NCBI GenBank assembly: GCA_031119595.1
Contig: JAVHXX010000334.1
Location: 1-5,241, forward strand
From: Patulibacter sp.
GTDB taxonomy: Bacteria; Actinomycetota; Thermoleophilia; Solirubrobacterales; Solirubrobacteraceae
Direction of reading: 5' to 3'
DNA: 5,241 nucleotides
Part shown: one piece after another, positions 1-5,241 of the stretch
How the letters are laid out: each line of letters starts with the position of its first letter
Numbering within the stretch: position 1 is the stretch's first letter
Notes under the pieces: generated by a model
The model's input: the letters and a program-made list of their open reading frames with translations, nothing else
Database searches by the model: none
What the model was told of the DNA's origin: nothing
Program-made: the position numbers and the translations under genes

Positions 1-814
1 TTCCTCGGTGAAGTCGGCGGCGCGCGTGCTCGATGTGTACGTCGTCGAGGTGCCGGTCGACGAACGCGGCCATCTCACCGGCGCGGCACTCGACGCCGTC
101 CTCGCGCACGAGCCCGACGTCTTCGCCGTCGCCGCCTCGGCCGGGACCACGAACGCGGGCCTGATCGACGACCTCTCCGACATCGCCGACGTGTGCGAGC
201 GCCGCGGGGTCTGGCTCCACGTCGACGGCGCATACGGCGGCGCGGGCCTGGCGGCCGCGAGCGTCCGCGACCGCTTCGACGGCATCGAGCGCGCCGACAG
301 CTTCATCGTCGACCCGCACAAGTGGCTCTTCGCGCCGTACGACTGCTGCGCCCTCCTGTACCGCGAGCCGGCGCTCGGCCGCGCCGCGCACACCCAGACC
401 GCCGGATACCTCGACCAGCTCGACCGGCAGGCGTGGAATCCGACCGACCTCGCGGTGCACCTGTCGCGCCGGGCCCGTGGACTGCCCTTCTGGTACTCGC
501 TGGCGGTCCACGGCACCGACCGCTACGCCGCCGCGGTCGAGCGGACGATCGCCACGGCGCGGCGCGTCGCCGAGGCCATCGACGCCGCCGAGCACCTGGA
601 ACTCCTCGCCGAACCCGAGCTCTCGATCGTGCTCTTCCGGCGGCCCGGCTGGACCGACGAGCGGTACGCCGCTTGGTCCAGCGCCGCCTCGAAGGACGGC
701 GTGCTCCTCTGCGTGCCGACGAAATACCACGGCGACACCGTGCTGCGGCTCGCGTTCATCAACCCCGAGACGCGCGCGGACCTCGTGATCGCCGTGCTGG
801 CCACGCTGGCCTGA
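1..814 (+). CDS. PLP-dependent amino-acid decarboxylase (group II), C-terminal part; 5' end outside window
   Basis: This is a cytoplasmic fold-type I PLP enzyme of the group II decarboxylase family (aromatic-amino-acid, tyrosine, glutamate and diaminobutyrate decarboxylases), which removes the alpha-carboxylate of an amino acid to give an amine. The frame is already open at base 2, and its first residues (SSVKSAARVLDV) match an internal stretch of the family. The GTG at base 8 is therefore not the true start, and roughly 190-200 N-terminal residues are missing if the protein has the usual 450-480. Counting from base 8, the visible motifs are SAGTTNAG (44-51, phosphate/cofactor region), HVDGAYGG (71-78, with Asp73 expected to hold the pyridine nitrogen), DPHKWLF (102-108, with Lys105 the Schiff-base lysine) and a C-terminal LRLAFINPETR (246-256). 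The catalytic core looks intact. The substrate cannot be read from the sequence because the N-terminal substrate-binding part is absent. The TGA at 812-814 faces the chrA-like gene tail to tail. The family call is confident; any specific amino-acid substrate would be a guess. Confidence 0.93.
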   Translation, partial: SSVKSAARVLDVYVVEVPVDERGHLTGAALDAVLAHEPDVFAVAASAGTTNAGLIDDLSDIADVCERRGVWLHVDGAYGGAGLAAASVRDRFDGIERADSFIVDPHKWLFAPYDCCALLYREPALGRAAHTQTAGYLDQLDRQAWNPTDLAVHLSRRARGLPFWYSLAVHGTDRYAAAVERTIATARRVAEAIDAAEHLELLAEPELSIVLFRRPGWTDERYAAWSSAASKDGVLLCVPTKYHGDTVLRLAFINPETRADLVIAVLATLA

Positions 815-886
815 GTCGCCTCGCGGGAGCCGGCGCCCGCCTGCTGCGATCGAGCGCCCGGACCCGGCCGGTTCTGCGGCCTGCCC
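815..886. terminator. Convergent intergenic junction with two small GC hairpins; possible bidirectional terminator
   Basis: These 72 bases separate the decarboxylase stop from the stop of the opposing chrA-like gene. Two short perfect inverted repeats are visible. One is GCGGG/CCCGC at 823-827 and 836-840 with an 8-nt loop. The other is GGCCG/CGGCC at 866-870 and 877-881 with a 6-nt loop. Neither has a T tract on either strand, so neither is a textbook intrinsic terminator. Five-base GC stems also arise often by chance at this base composition. Position between two converging genes is the main support for a terminator role. Confidence 0.25.
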
Positions 887-2059
887 TCAGTGCAGCGGTG
901 CGCCGAGGGCCGCGGCCGAGAGCCCCGCGACGGCGCCGAGCGCGATCGCACTGACCACCCCGCGCCGCGCGACGAACAGCAGCCCTGCCGCCGCGACGAC
1001 GACCGCGACCTGCCAGGCGGCGTGGAGTCCGGCGGCGAGCGGGACGGCCGACCCGAGCATCGCGCCGATCGCCGCCGGCCCGGCGCCGAGGAGGAAGGCC
1101 CGCGGGCCGGGAGCGTCGCGCCACCGCTCGAGCCGACCCGCCCCGATCAGCACGAACGAGAACGACGGCGCGAACGCGACGACGGCGGCGAGGAGGGCGC
1201 CGCCGATGCCGTGGGCGGCATACCCCACGGCCGCAACGGTGTGCACCACCGGTCCGGGCGTCGCCTGCCCGAGGGCGACGGCGTCGAGGAACTCGGGCTT
1301 CGTGAGCCAGTGGTGGTGGGCGACGGCATCGCCCTGCATGAGCGGCACGATCACGAACCCGCCGCCGTACGAGAGCGCGCCGACCTTGAAGGCGGTCCAT
1401 GAGAGCGCACCGAGCCCGCCGGCGGACGTGACCAGCATCGCCAACGGGATCCCGCCGGTGAGGTCGCCGAGGGCTGTCGGCATGCCGTGCCGCACGAGCC
1501 GCTCCAGGACGCCACAGGCGATCAGGACGAGCACGAGCCACGCGCCGAGCGTGGCTGCGGCCGCGGCTCCCGCCACGACGTATGCGGACCAGCGGACGCG
1601 CGACCAGCCACGGGTCCGGGAGGCACTCGCCGGGACGAGCGCGGCGCCGGCGTGGAGGGCCACCGCGACGACGGCCGCGCCGGCTCCGGCACCGATCCCG
1701 CGGATCCACGGCGGCGGCGACCCGAGGAACACGGCCGCCAGCGCGATGATGAGGACGAGGCCGGGCAGGATGAACGCGAGCCCGCCGACGAGCGCCCCCG
1801 GGCCGCCGCGGAGCCGCCAGGCGCAGAGGATCGCGAGCTGCGTGGAGCCCGGACCGGGCAGCAGGTTCGTGGTGGCGACGTCGTGCTCGAAGGTCGTGTC
1901 GTCGATCCAACGCCTCCGCTCGACGCAGAGCTCGCGGAGCATCGCGACGTGCGCCGGTGGCCCACCGAATCCCAGACACCCGATACGGCCCCAGTCGCGA
2001 GCGATCCTCCGCAGCGGCGGCGCGGAGACGGCGGGTGCGGTCGTGCGATCCATGGCCAC
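887..2059 (-). CDS. chrA: Chromate transporter family protein (CHR, two-domain ChrA type)
   Basis: This is a full-length 390-residue integral membrane protein of the CHR family (chromate ion transporters), whose characterised members expel chromate and so confer resistance. It has the two-domain architecture. The N-half carries FGGPPAHVAM (31-40) and NLLPGPGSTQLAI (65-77). The C-half repeats the plan with FKVGALSYGGGFVIVPLM (224-241) and LGQATPGPVV (263-272). Long hydrophobic stretches at about 88-111, 124-142, 158-182, 202-223, 280-306 and 320-382 fit a polytopic protein, and the length is normal for the family. Translation could start at GTG 2059 or at ATG 2053 two codons later; neither has a good ribosome-binding site, and the choice changes only two residues. 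It lies 79 bp downstream of the secreted-protein gene on the same strand. No chrB-type regulator gene is present in the window. Many CHR proteins have not been tested, so chromate is the family substrate and is not demonstrated here. Confidence 0.93.
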   Translation of the reverse strand: MAMDRTTAPAVSAPPLRRIARDWGRIGCLGFGGPPAHVAMLRELCVERRRWIDDTTFEHDVATTNLLPGPGSTQLAILCAWRLRGGPGALVGGLAFILPGLVLIIALAAVFLGSPPPWIRGIGAGAGAAVVAVALHAGAALVPASASRTRGWSRVRWSAYVVAGAAAAATLGAWLVLVLIACGVLERLVRHGMPTALGDLTGGIPLAMLVTSAGGLGALSWTAFKVGALSYGGGFVIVPLMQGDAVAHHHWLTKPEFLDAVALGQATPGPVVHTVAAVGYAAHGIGGALLAAVVAFAPSFSFVLIGAGRLERWRDAPGPRAFLLGAGPAAIGAMLGSAVPLAAGLHAAWQVAVVVAAAGLLFVARRGVVSAIALGAVAGLSAAALGAPLH

Positions 2060-2138
2060 GAGGCCGCCGACCCTACGGCCCGCCCCCGACGCAGGCGACC
2101 CGGACGGCCCGACCTGTGATCAGGCGTTCACGCAAGCC
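2060..2138 (-). other. Intergenic gap upstream of chrA with a small dyad
   Basis: These 79 bases lie between the stop of the secreted-protein gene and the chrA start, both on the minus strand. A short dyad CCTG/CAGG with a 4-nt loop sits at 2113-2124, just after the secreted-protein stop, and includes the palindrome TGATCA. No convincing -35/-10 pair and no T-tract terminator is visible. The gap is long enough to hold a promoter for chrA but does not show one clearly, so read-through from the upstream gene cannot be excluded. Confidence 0.2.
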
Positions 2139-3293
2139 TCACGCCGGACACCAGATCTCGCCCGGGAACTGATGCCGGAGGAAGTCGAACGAGCGCCCCT
2201 TCGCGGTGTACCGGGTGATGCCAAGCGACGGATCCCGGACGACGTTCGTGAGGTGCCAGCCGCGCACGTCCCGCGCGGCGTGGCAGGCGATCGGGGCGAG
2301 GTGGTGCGGCCCGCGAAGCGACCGCAGGGCTTCCTTGGCCCGGACGCAGGAGATCCCGCGGCGCCGGACGATCTCGTGGAAGGCCGCCACTCCGAACCCG
2401 CATCGCGCTGCGGCAGGAGGCCGCTGGCGATGCGCCGTGGCGAGCGCACGTGGCGTCGGCCCGTCGAACAGGCACGACGCGGCGACGAAGCCCCACGGCC
2501 GGGCGCGGTCCTCGGGCGCGCTGCTGTGGACGTTCACCCACCACTGGAGGCGGCCGTGCTGATCGGCGACGCGGAACCGTCCGACGTACCGGATCGTCAG
2601 GTGGCGCGAACCGTCGTGGACGCTCCACATCCGCTCGCTCGCCCGGACACGCTGCCACGGCATCCACGGGTTCACGTTCGCGTAGGCCCGGCAGGTCTTC
2701 GTCGGATCACGGAACTGCGGCCGATACCGGAGCCCGCCACCTTCCTGCCCGCGGTGGGCGCCGTCCGTGAACCGCCCGGCCCAGACCCACAGCCCCGCGT
2801 ACTTCTGCGACGTCGGCCGTGGTGCTCCGGCGAGCGACGCTCCGGTGAAGCGCTTCACGTATCGGTCGGGCAACGGCTGGTCCGGCCCGATGCCGCGGCC
2901 GCAGCGGCCGGGCGGCGGCGTGCCACCGAGGTCGAGCCGGTTCTTCACGTTCATCCATCCGCACGCCGCGAAATGCGACGAGCGCGGAAGGGCGACGGCC
3001 GCCCATGCCGGTCCCTCGGAGCGCGCACCGCGCTGGCAGCCGGGCGCGCAGCGATCGAGCCCGATCCCGCGCACGGCGGTCCCGCCACGGCAGTTCCCGA
3101 CGACGAACCCGGAGACCTTCGCCTGGATCGGCGACCATCGGCCGGCACAGCGGTACGCGGCCGCGTGCGGCCCGGACGTGTGCGCCGACCAGGCCGCGGG
3201 GATCGGCGCGGCGACCGCCGGCGCGCCGGCGGTGATCCCGACGAGGCCGGCCGACAGCGCGATGAGCAGCGCGACGCAGCGGACCCCGGGCAC
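2139..3293 (-). CDS. Secreted Cys-rich protein of unknown function (384 aa)
   Basis: I do not recognise a named family. The open frame extends upstream to 3503, but that extension lies inside the neighbouring membrane-protein gene and encodes an Arg/Pro-rich shadow. The GTG at 3293 is the sensible start because it is followed at once by a signal peptide: a short basic segment (VPGVRC), a hydrophobic core at about 7-22, and a likely cleavage site at AVA|A (residues 28/29). The mature chain has 12 cysteines (49, 68, 82, 86, 111, 131, 201, 274, 298, 316, 337, 382), an even number compatible with disulfides in an exported protein. It is basic, rich in Trp and Tyr, and has no transmembrane segment after the signal. 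Two stretches end alike: SGFVVGNC (61-68) and PWGFVAASC (266-274). The last ~90 residues (298-384) form a module with RRGISCVRAKEA (311-322), GWHL (345-348) and KGRSFDFL (365-372). From memory, this resembles a short Cys-containing module common in exported thermoleophilian proteins; that resemblance was not checked by a search. No catalytic motif is seen. The gene starts 10 bp after the membrane-protein stop, so co-expression is likely. Confidence 0.75.
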   Translation of the reverse strand: MPGVRCVALLIALSAGLVGITAGAPAVAAPIPAAWSAHTSGPHAAAYRCAGRWSPIQAKVSGFVVGNCRGGTAVRGIGLDRCAPGCQRGARSEGPAWAAVALPRSSHFAACGWMNVKNRLDLGGTPPPGRCGRGIGPDQPLPDRYVKRFTGASLAGAPRPTSQKYAGLWVWAGRFTDGAHRGQEGGGLRYRPQFRDPTKTCRAYANVNPWMPWQRVRASERMWSVHDGSRHLTIRYVGRFRVADQHGRLQWWVNVHSSAPEDRARPWGFVAASCLFDGPTPRALATAHRQRPPAAARCGFGVAAFHEIVRRRGISCVRAKEALRSLRGPHHLAPIACHAARDVRGWHLTNVVRDPSLGITRYTAKGRSFDFLRHQFPGEIWCPA

Positions 3294-3303
3294 GCGCCGG
3301 AGC

Positions 3304-4080
3304 CTACGCGGGCACGCGGCGCTCGGTCTCGAGACGCGCCGGACCGGTGCGGGCCACGGACGGCGCCACCTCGGGCACCGCGATCGCCGGCGTCGGCACC
3401 GCCGAGGACGTCGCCTCGGCCGGCCGGACTCCGGCGATCGCGGAGCCGGGCGCTTCCTGCGCCTCGAGCACCCGCACGCGGGGCAGGAAGAACTGGACCA
3501 CATGCCCGATCACGAGCGCGTAGAAGACGGTGCCGAAGTTCACGGTGCCACCGAGGAGGAACCCGACGGTGAGGACGGTGACCTCGAGCGCGGTGCGCGC
3601 CTGGCGGACGCTGCGCCCCGTGATCCGCACGATCGCGAGCCACAGGCCGTCCCGCGGACCGGAGCCGAGGTTCGCGCCCACGTAGAGCGCGCCGGCGAGT
3701 CCGTTGCCGAGGGTGCCGAGCACGAGCAGCGCGCAACGGATCTCGATGTCGCGCGGGCCAGGCTCGGGGACGAGCCGCAGGGTCGCGTCGACGCTGATCG
3801 CGATCACGATGATGTTCAGGATCGTGCCGATCCCCGGCTTCTGGCGGAGGGGGATCCAGACGAGCAGGACCGCTACGCCGACGAGCGCCGTGACCTCGCC
3901 GAACGACAGCGGCAGGTGCCGCGTGAGTCCCTGGTGGAACACGTCCCACGGGTCGAGACCGAGACCGGCGCGCACGAGCAGCGCCATCGTGGCTCCGTAG
4001 AGCCACAGCCCGACGAGGAGCTGCGGCAGTTGGCGACGGTACAGCGGTCTCATGGCCTCCATCGTGCTCATGATTGGCAT
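3304..4080 (-). CDS. yczE: YczE/YitT-type integral membrane protein
   Basis: This is a 258-residue polytopic inner-membrane protein of the YczE/YyaS/YitT group, whose transport or signalling role is not settled. About six hydrophobic segments are visible: near 19-36, 60-77, 84-102, 112-134, 163-180 and 184-199. The family signature GLDPWDV (41-47) follows the first segment. A similar motif, GSGPRDGL (139-146), follows the fourth, which suggests two related halves. The last ~55 residues (from about 204) are a hydrophilic, Ala/Pro-rich, low-complexity tail. The start is uncertain. ATG codons occur at 4080, 4071, 4062 and 4053. The first is used here and would suit a leaderless message. ATG 4053 gives an N-terminus beginning MRPLYRR that looks more like the family, and a GGAGG lies before it, but at only 2 bases. 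The gene is divergent from a MocR regulator 35 bp away, as in the known yczR-yczE pairing, and the secreted-protein gene follows after 10 bp. The family call is good; the molecular function is unknown. Confidence 0.88.
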   Translation of the reverse strand: MPIMSTMEAMRPLYRRQLPQLLVGLWLYGATMALLVRAGLGLDPWDVFHQGLTRHLPLSFGEVTALVGVAVLLVWIPLRQKPGIGTILNIIVIAISVDATLRLVPEPGPRDIEIRCALLVLGTLGNGLAGALYVGANLGSGPRDGLWLAIVRITGRSVRQARTALEVTVLTVGFLLGGTVNFGTVFYALVIGHVVQFFLPRVRVLEAQEAPGSAIAGVRPAEATSSAVPTPAIAVPEVAPSVARTGPARLETERRVPA

Positions 4081-4098
4081 TTGTTTCCATAGCCAATC
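4072..4098. promoter_or_regulatory. Perfect 7-bp inverted repeat, candidate MocR operator
   Basis: GATTGGC at 4072-4078 and GCCAATC at 4092-4098 form an exact dyad with a 13-nt spacer, so the half-site centres are 20 bp apart, about two helical turns. The spacer is unusually AT-rich for this window. The left arm overlaps the first codons of the yczE-like gene if ATG 4080 is used, and lies upstream of the gene if the start is ATG 4053. The right arm sits between the proposed -35 and -10 elements of the regulator gene. Position in the shared control region of a regulator and its usual partner supports an operator. Binding is inferred. Confidence 0.5.
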
Positions 4099-4108
4099 GC
4101 GGTAGAGT
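4081..4108 (+). promoter_or_regulatory. Putative promoter of the MocR gene, probably giving a leaderless mRNA
   Basis: A -10-like TAGAGT (4103-4108) lies 16 bp after a weak -35-like TTGTTT (4081-4086). The last base of the -10 box is separated from the ATG at 4116 by only 7 bases, so transcription would begin at or next to the A of the start codon. No clear Shine-Dalgarno sequence precedes this ATG; GAGTGG is at best a weak match. Leaderless messages with this -10-to-ATG spacing are common in actinobacteria. On the opposite strand, TATGGA (4091 down to 4086) is a weaker -10 candidate for the yczE-like gene, 5 bases before ATG 4080. Confidence 0.45.
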
Positions 4109-4115
4109 GGCCCCC

Positions 4116-5241
4116 ATGCCTGCCGTCAATGCCGCTCGACTGGCCTCGCTCCTCGGTGACTGGCGCGGCTCCGGGCCCTCCTACCGCGCGCTGTCCGACA
4201 CGATCCGCGTGCTCGTGATCGACGCCCGTCTCCCGGCCGGCACGCGCCTCCCGAGCGAGCGGGCGCTCGCCGAGACGCTGGACGTGAGCCGCACCACCAC
4301 GGCGCGCGCCTACGAGGAGCTCCGCGCCCGCGGCATCCTCGAGTCGCGCCGCGGCTCCGGCAGCGTCGTGACGCTGCCGCTCGCGGAGGTGAGCAGCAGC
4401 GCGATGCTCGAATCCCCCGACGTCGGCGACGGCATCGCCCTCACGCACGCCGCCGGCGCCGCGGTCCCGGGCCTCGGCGCGGCGTTCGAGCGGGCGCTCG
4501 CGAACCTCCCCGCGATGCTCGCCACGACCGGGTACCTCCCCGACGGCTACGAACCACTCCGGGAACGCCTCGCCGCCCGGTACGCCGCCGCAGGCCTCCC
4601 CACGGACCCGTCCCAGATCATCGTCACGAACGGCGCCCAGGGTGCGCTCGCCGTGATCTTCGCGACGCTCGTCGGCCGCAGCGACCGCGTGCTCGTCGAG
4701 GGATGCGGCTTTCCGCACGCGTTCGACAGCGTCGCCGCCGAGGGCGGCCGGATCCTCTCGCTCCCCCACGGCCGTACGCCCTGGAACACCGGCGACGTCC
4801 GCGAGGCCGCCGGCGCTGCGGATCTCGCCTATTTCATCCCGGATTTCCACAACCCGACGGGCGCGCTCATGCCGGAGGGCCAGCGGGCCGATCTCGCCCG
4901 GATCCTGCGGCGCGTCGGCACGCAGACGATCATCGACGAGACCCTCCGCGACATCACCCTCACCGACGATCCCCTGCCCCCGCCGTATGCCACCTTCGAT
5001 CCGGACGCCGTCACCGTCGGATCGCTCTCGAAGTCCGTCTGGGGTGGCCTGCGACTCGGATGGATCCGTGCGCCGCACCACCTCGTGAGCGCGTTCGTCC
5101 AGACGCGCGTCCGGCTCGACCTCGGCTCGTCGGCGTTCGACCAGATCGTGGCCGTCGAGGCGCTCGATGCGCGGATCGACGGTGCCCACCTCGCCACGCT
5201 CCGCGACCAGCGCGATGTCGCGGTCGATGCGATCCGGACGA
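4116..5241 (+). CDS. yczR: MocR-family transcriptional regulator (GntR wHTH + aminotransferase-like domain), 3' end outside window
   Basis: The frame is open from ATG 4116 to the right edge, giving 375 residues, and the C-terminus is missing (family members are usually about 450-500). Residues ~20-86 are a GntR-type winged helix: LPAGTRLPSERALAETLDVS (39-58), the recognition-helix region SRTTTARAYEELRARG (58-73) and a wing ESRRGSGSVV (76-85). A linker leads to a fold-type I aminotransferase-like domain from about 105. Its PLP-site residues appear in the expected order and spacing: Asn246 in HNPTG, Asp274 in IIDET, Lys306 in SLSKS (the Schiff-base lysine) and Arg313 in GLRLGW. Such proteins sense PLP, or PLP plus an amine or amino acid, and act as DNA-binding dimers. 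The usual DDYD motif is replaced here by DETLRD, so the Tyr that contacts PLP in GabR-like members is absent. The divergent yczE-like gene is the most likely target, together with autoregulation. Family assignment is firm; the symbol follows Bacillus by context and the ligand is unknown. Confidence 0.93.
   Translation, partial: MPAVNAARLASLLGDWRGSGPSYRALSDTIRVLVIDARLPAGTRLPSERALAETLDVSRTTTARAYEELRARGILESRRGSGSVVTLPLAEVSSSAMLESPDVGDGIALTHAAGAAVPGLGAAFERALANLPAMLATTGYLPDGYEPLRERLAARYAAAGLPTDPSQIIVTNGAQGALAVIFATLVGRSDRVLVEGCGFPHAFDSVAAEGGRILSLPHGRTPWNTGDVREAAGAADLAYFIPDFHNPTGALMPEGQRADLARILRRVGTQTIIDETLRDITLTDDPLPPPYATFDPDAVTVGSLSKSVWGGLRLGWIRAPHHLVSAFVQTRVRLDLGSSAFDQIVAVEALDARIDGAHLATLRDQRDVAVDAIRT

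Noticed and set aside
193..954. 253-codon plus-strand open frame over the decarboxylase
   Set aside because: It is an Arg-rich +1 shadow of the decarboxylase reading frame; the other frame carries the family motifs.
3294..3503. N-terminal extension of the secreted protein up to 3503
   Set aside because: The extra 70 residues are Arg/Pro/Ser-rich, overlap the yczE coding region, and would bury the signal peptide far from the N-terminus.
1206..3572. 788-codon open frame on the plus strand
   Set aside because: It runs antisense across chrA, the secreted-protein gene and part of yczE. Its translation is Arg/Pro/Ala-rich with no motifs, which is typical of a stop-poor shadow frame in high-GC DNA.
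2767..4092. 441-codon open frame on the plus strand
   Set aside because: It is antisense to two better-supported genes, has shadow-like composition (His/Asp/Glu/Arg), and shows no motif or start signal.
4068..5189. 373-codon open frame on the minus strand, opposite the MocR gene
   Set aside because: The translation is a highly charged Arg/Glu/Asp/Gly mix without domains. The plus strand encodes an unmistakable MocR protein with ordered PLP-site residues.
1..5241. PLP theme: a decarboxylase and a PLP-binding regulator in one window
   Set aside because: The two genes are about 3.3 kb apart, in separate transcription units, with unrelated genes between them. Both families are very common, so a shared pathway is not supported.
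1..5241. Mobile element, CRISPR, tRNA/rRNA or phage signatures
   Set aside because: No transposase or integrase motif, spaced direct repeats, tRNA-like cloverleaf or terminal inverted repeats were seen, and gene composition is uniform across the window.

Overview
The window is very GC-rich (about 70 % or more by eye, with G or C in almost every third codon position). It has short intergenic gaps, several GTG starts and almost no strong Shine-Dalgarno sequences, which fits a high-GC actinobacterium. The secreted protein in the middle ends in a Cys-rich module that resembles, from memory, secreted proteins of the class Thermoleophilia (Solirubrobacter/Patulibacter-like). That placement is an inference and no search was run. 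No RNA gene, CRISPR array, insertion sequence, phage gene or attachment site was seen.

Layout from left to right. (1) Positions 1-814, plus strand: the C-terminal two thirds of a PLP-dependent group II amino-acid decarboxylase that begins left of the window. (2) Positions 815-886: a short convergent junction with two small GC hairpins. (3) Positions 887-2059, minus strand: a full-length two-domain chromate-transporter-family protein (ChrA/CHR). (4) Positions 2139-3293, minus strand: a 384-residue secreted protein of unknown function with 12 cysteines in the mature chain. (5) Positions 3304-4080, minus strand: a YczE/YitT-type integral membrane protein. (6) Positions 4081-4115: a compact divergent promoter region, overlapped by a perfect 7-bp inverted repeat. 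(7) Positions 4116-5241, plus strand: a MocR-type regulator (GntR winged helix plus aminotransferase-like domain) that runs off the right edge. A six-frame ORF list can miss it because it has no stop in the window.

How the genes fit together. The divergent MocR/YczE pair is a known arrangement (yczR-yczE in Bacillus and many actinobacteria), and the regulator probably controls the membrane-protein gene and itself through the shared promoter. The secreted-protein gene starts 10 bp after the yczE stop on the same strand, so it probably shares that transcript. chrA follows after 79 bp and may or may not be co-transcribed. The decarboxylase converges on this group and is probably a separate unit. 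Apart from the uncharacterised secreted protein and the regulator/operator arrangement, the window looks like ordinary chromosome; no multi-gene defence or mobile system was found.
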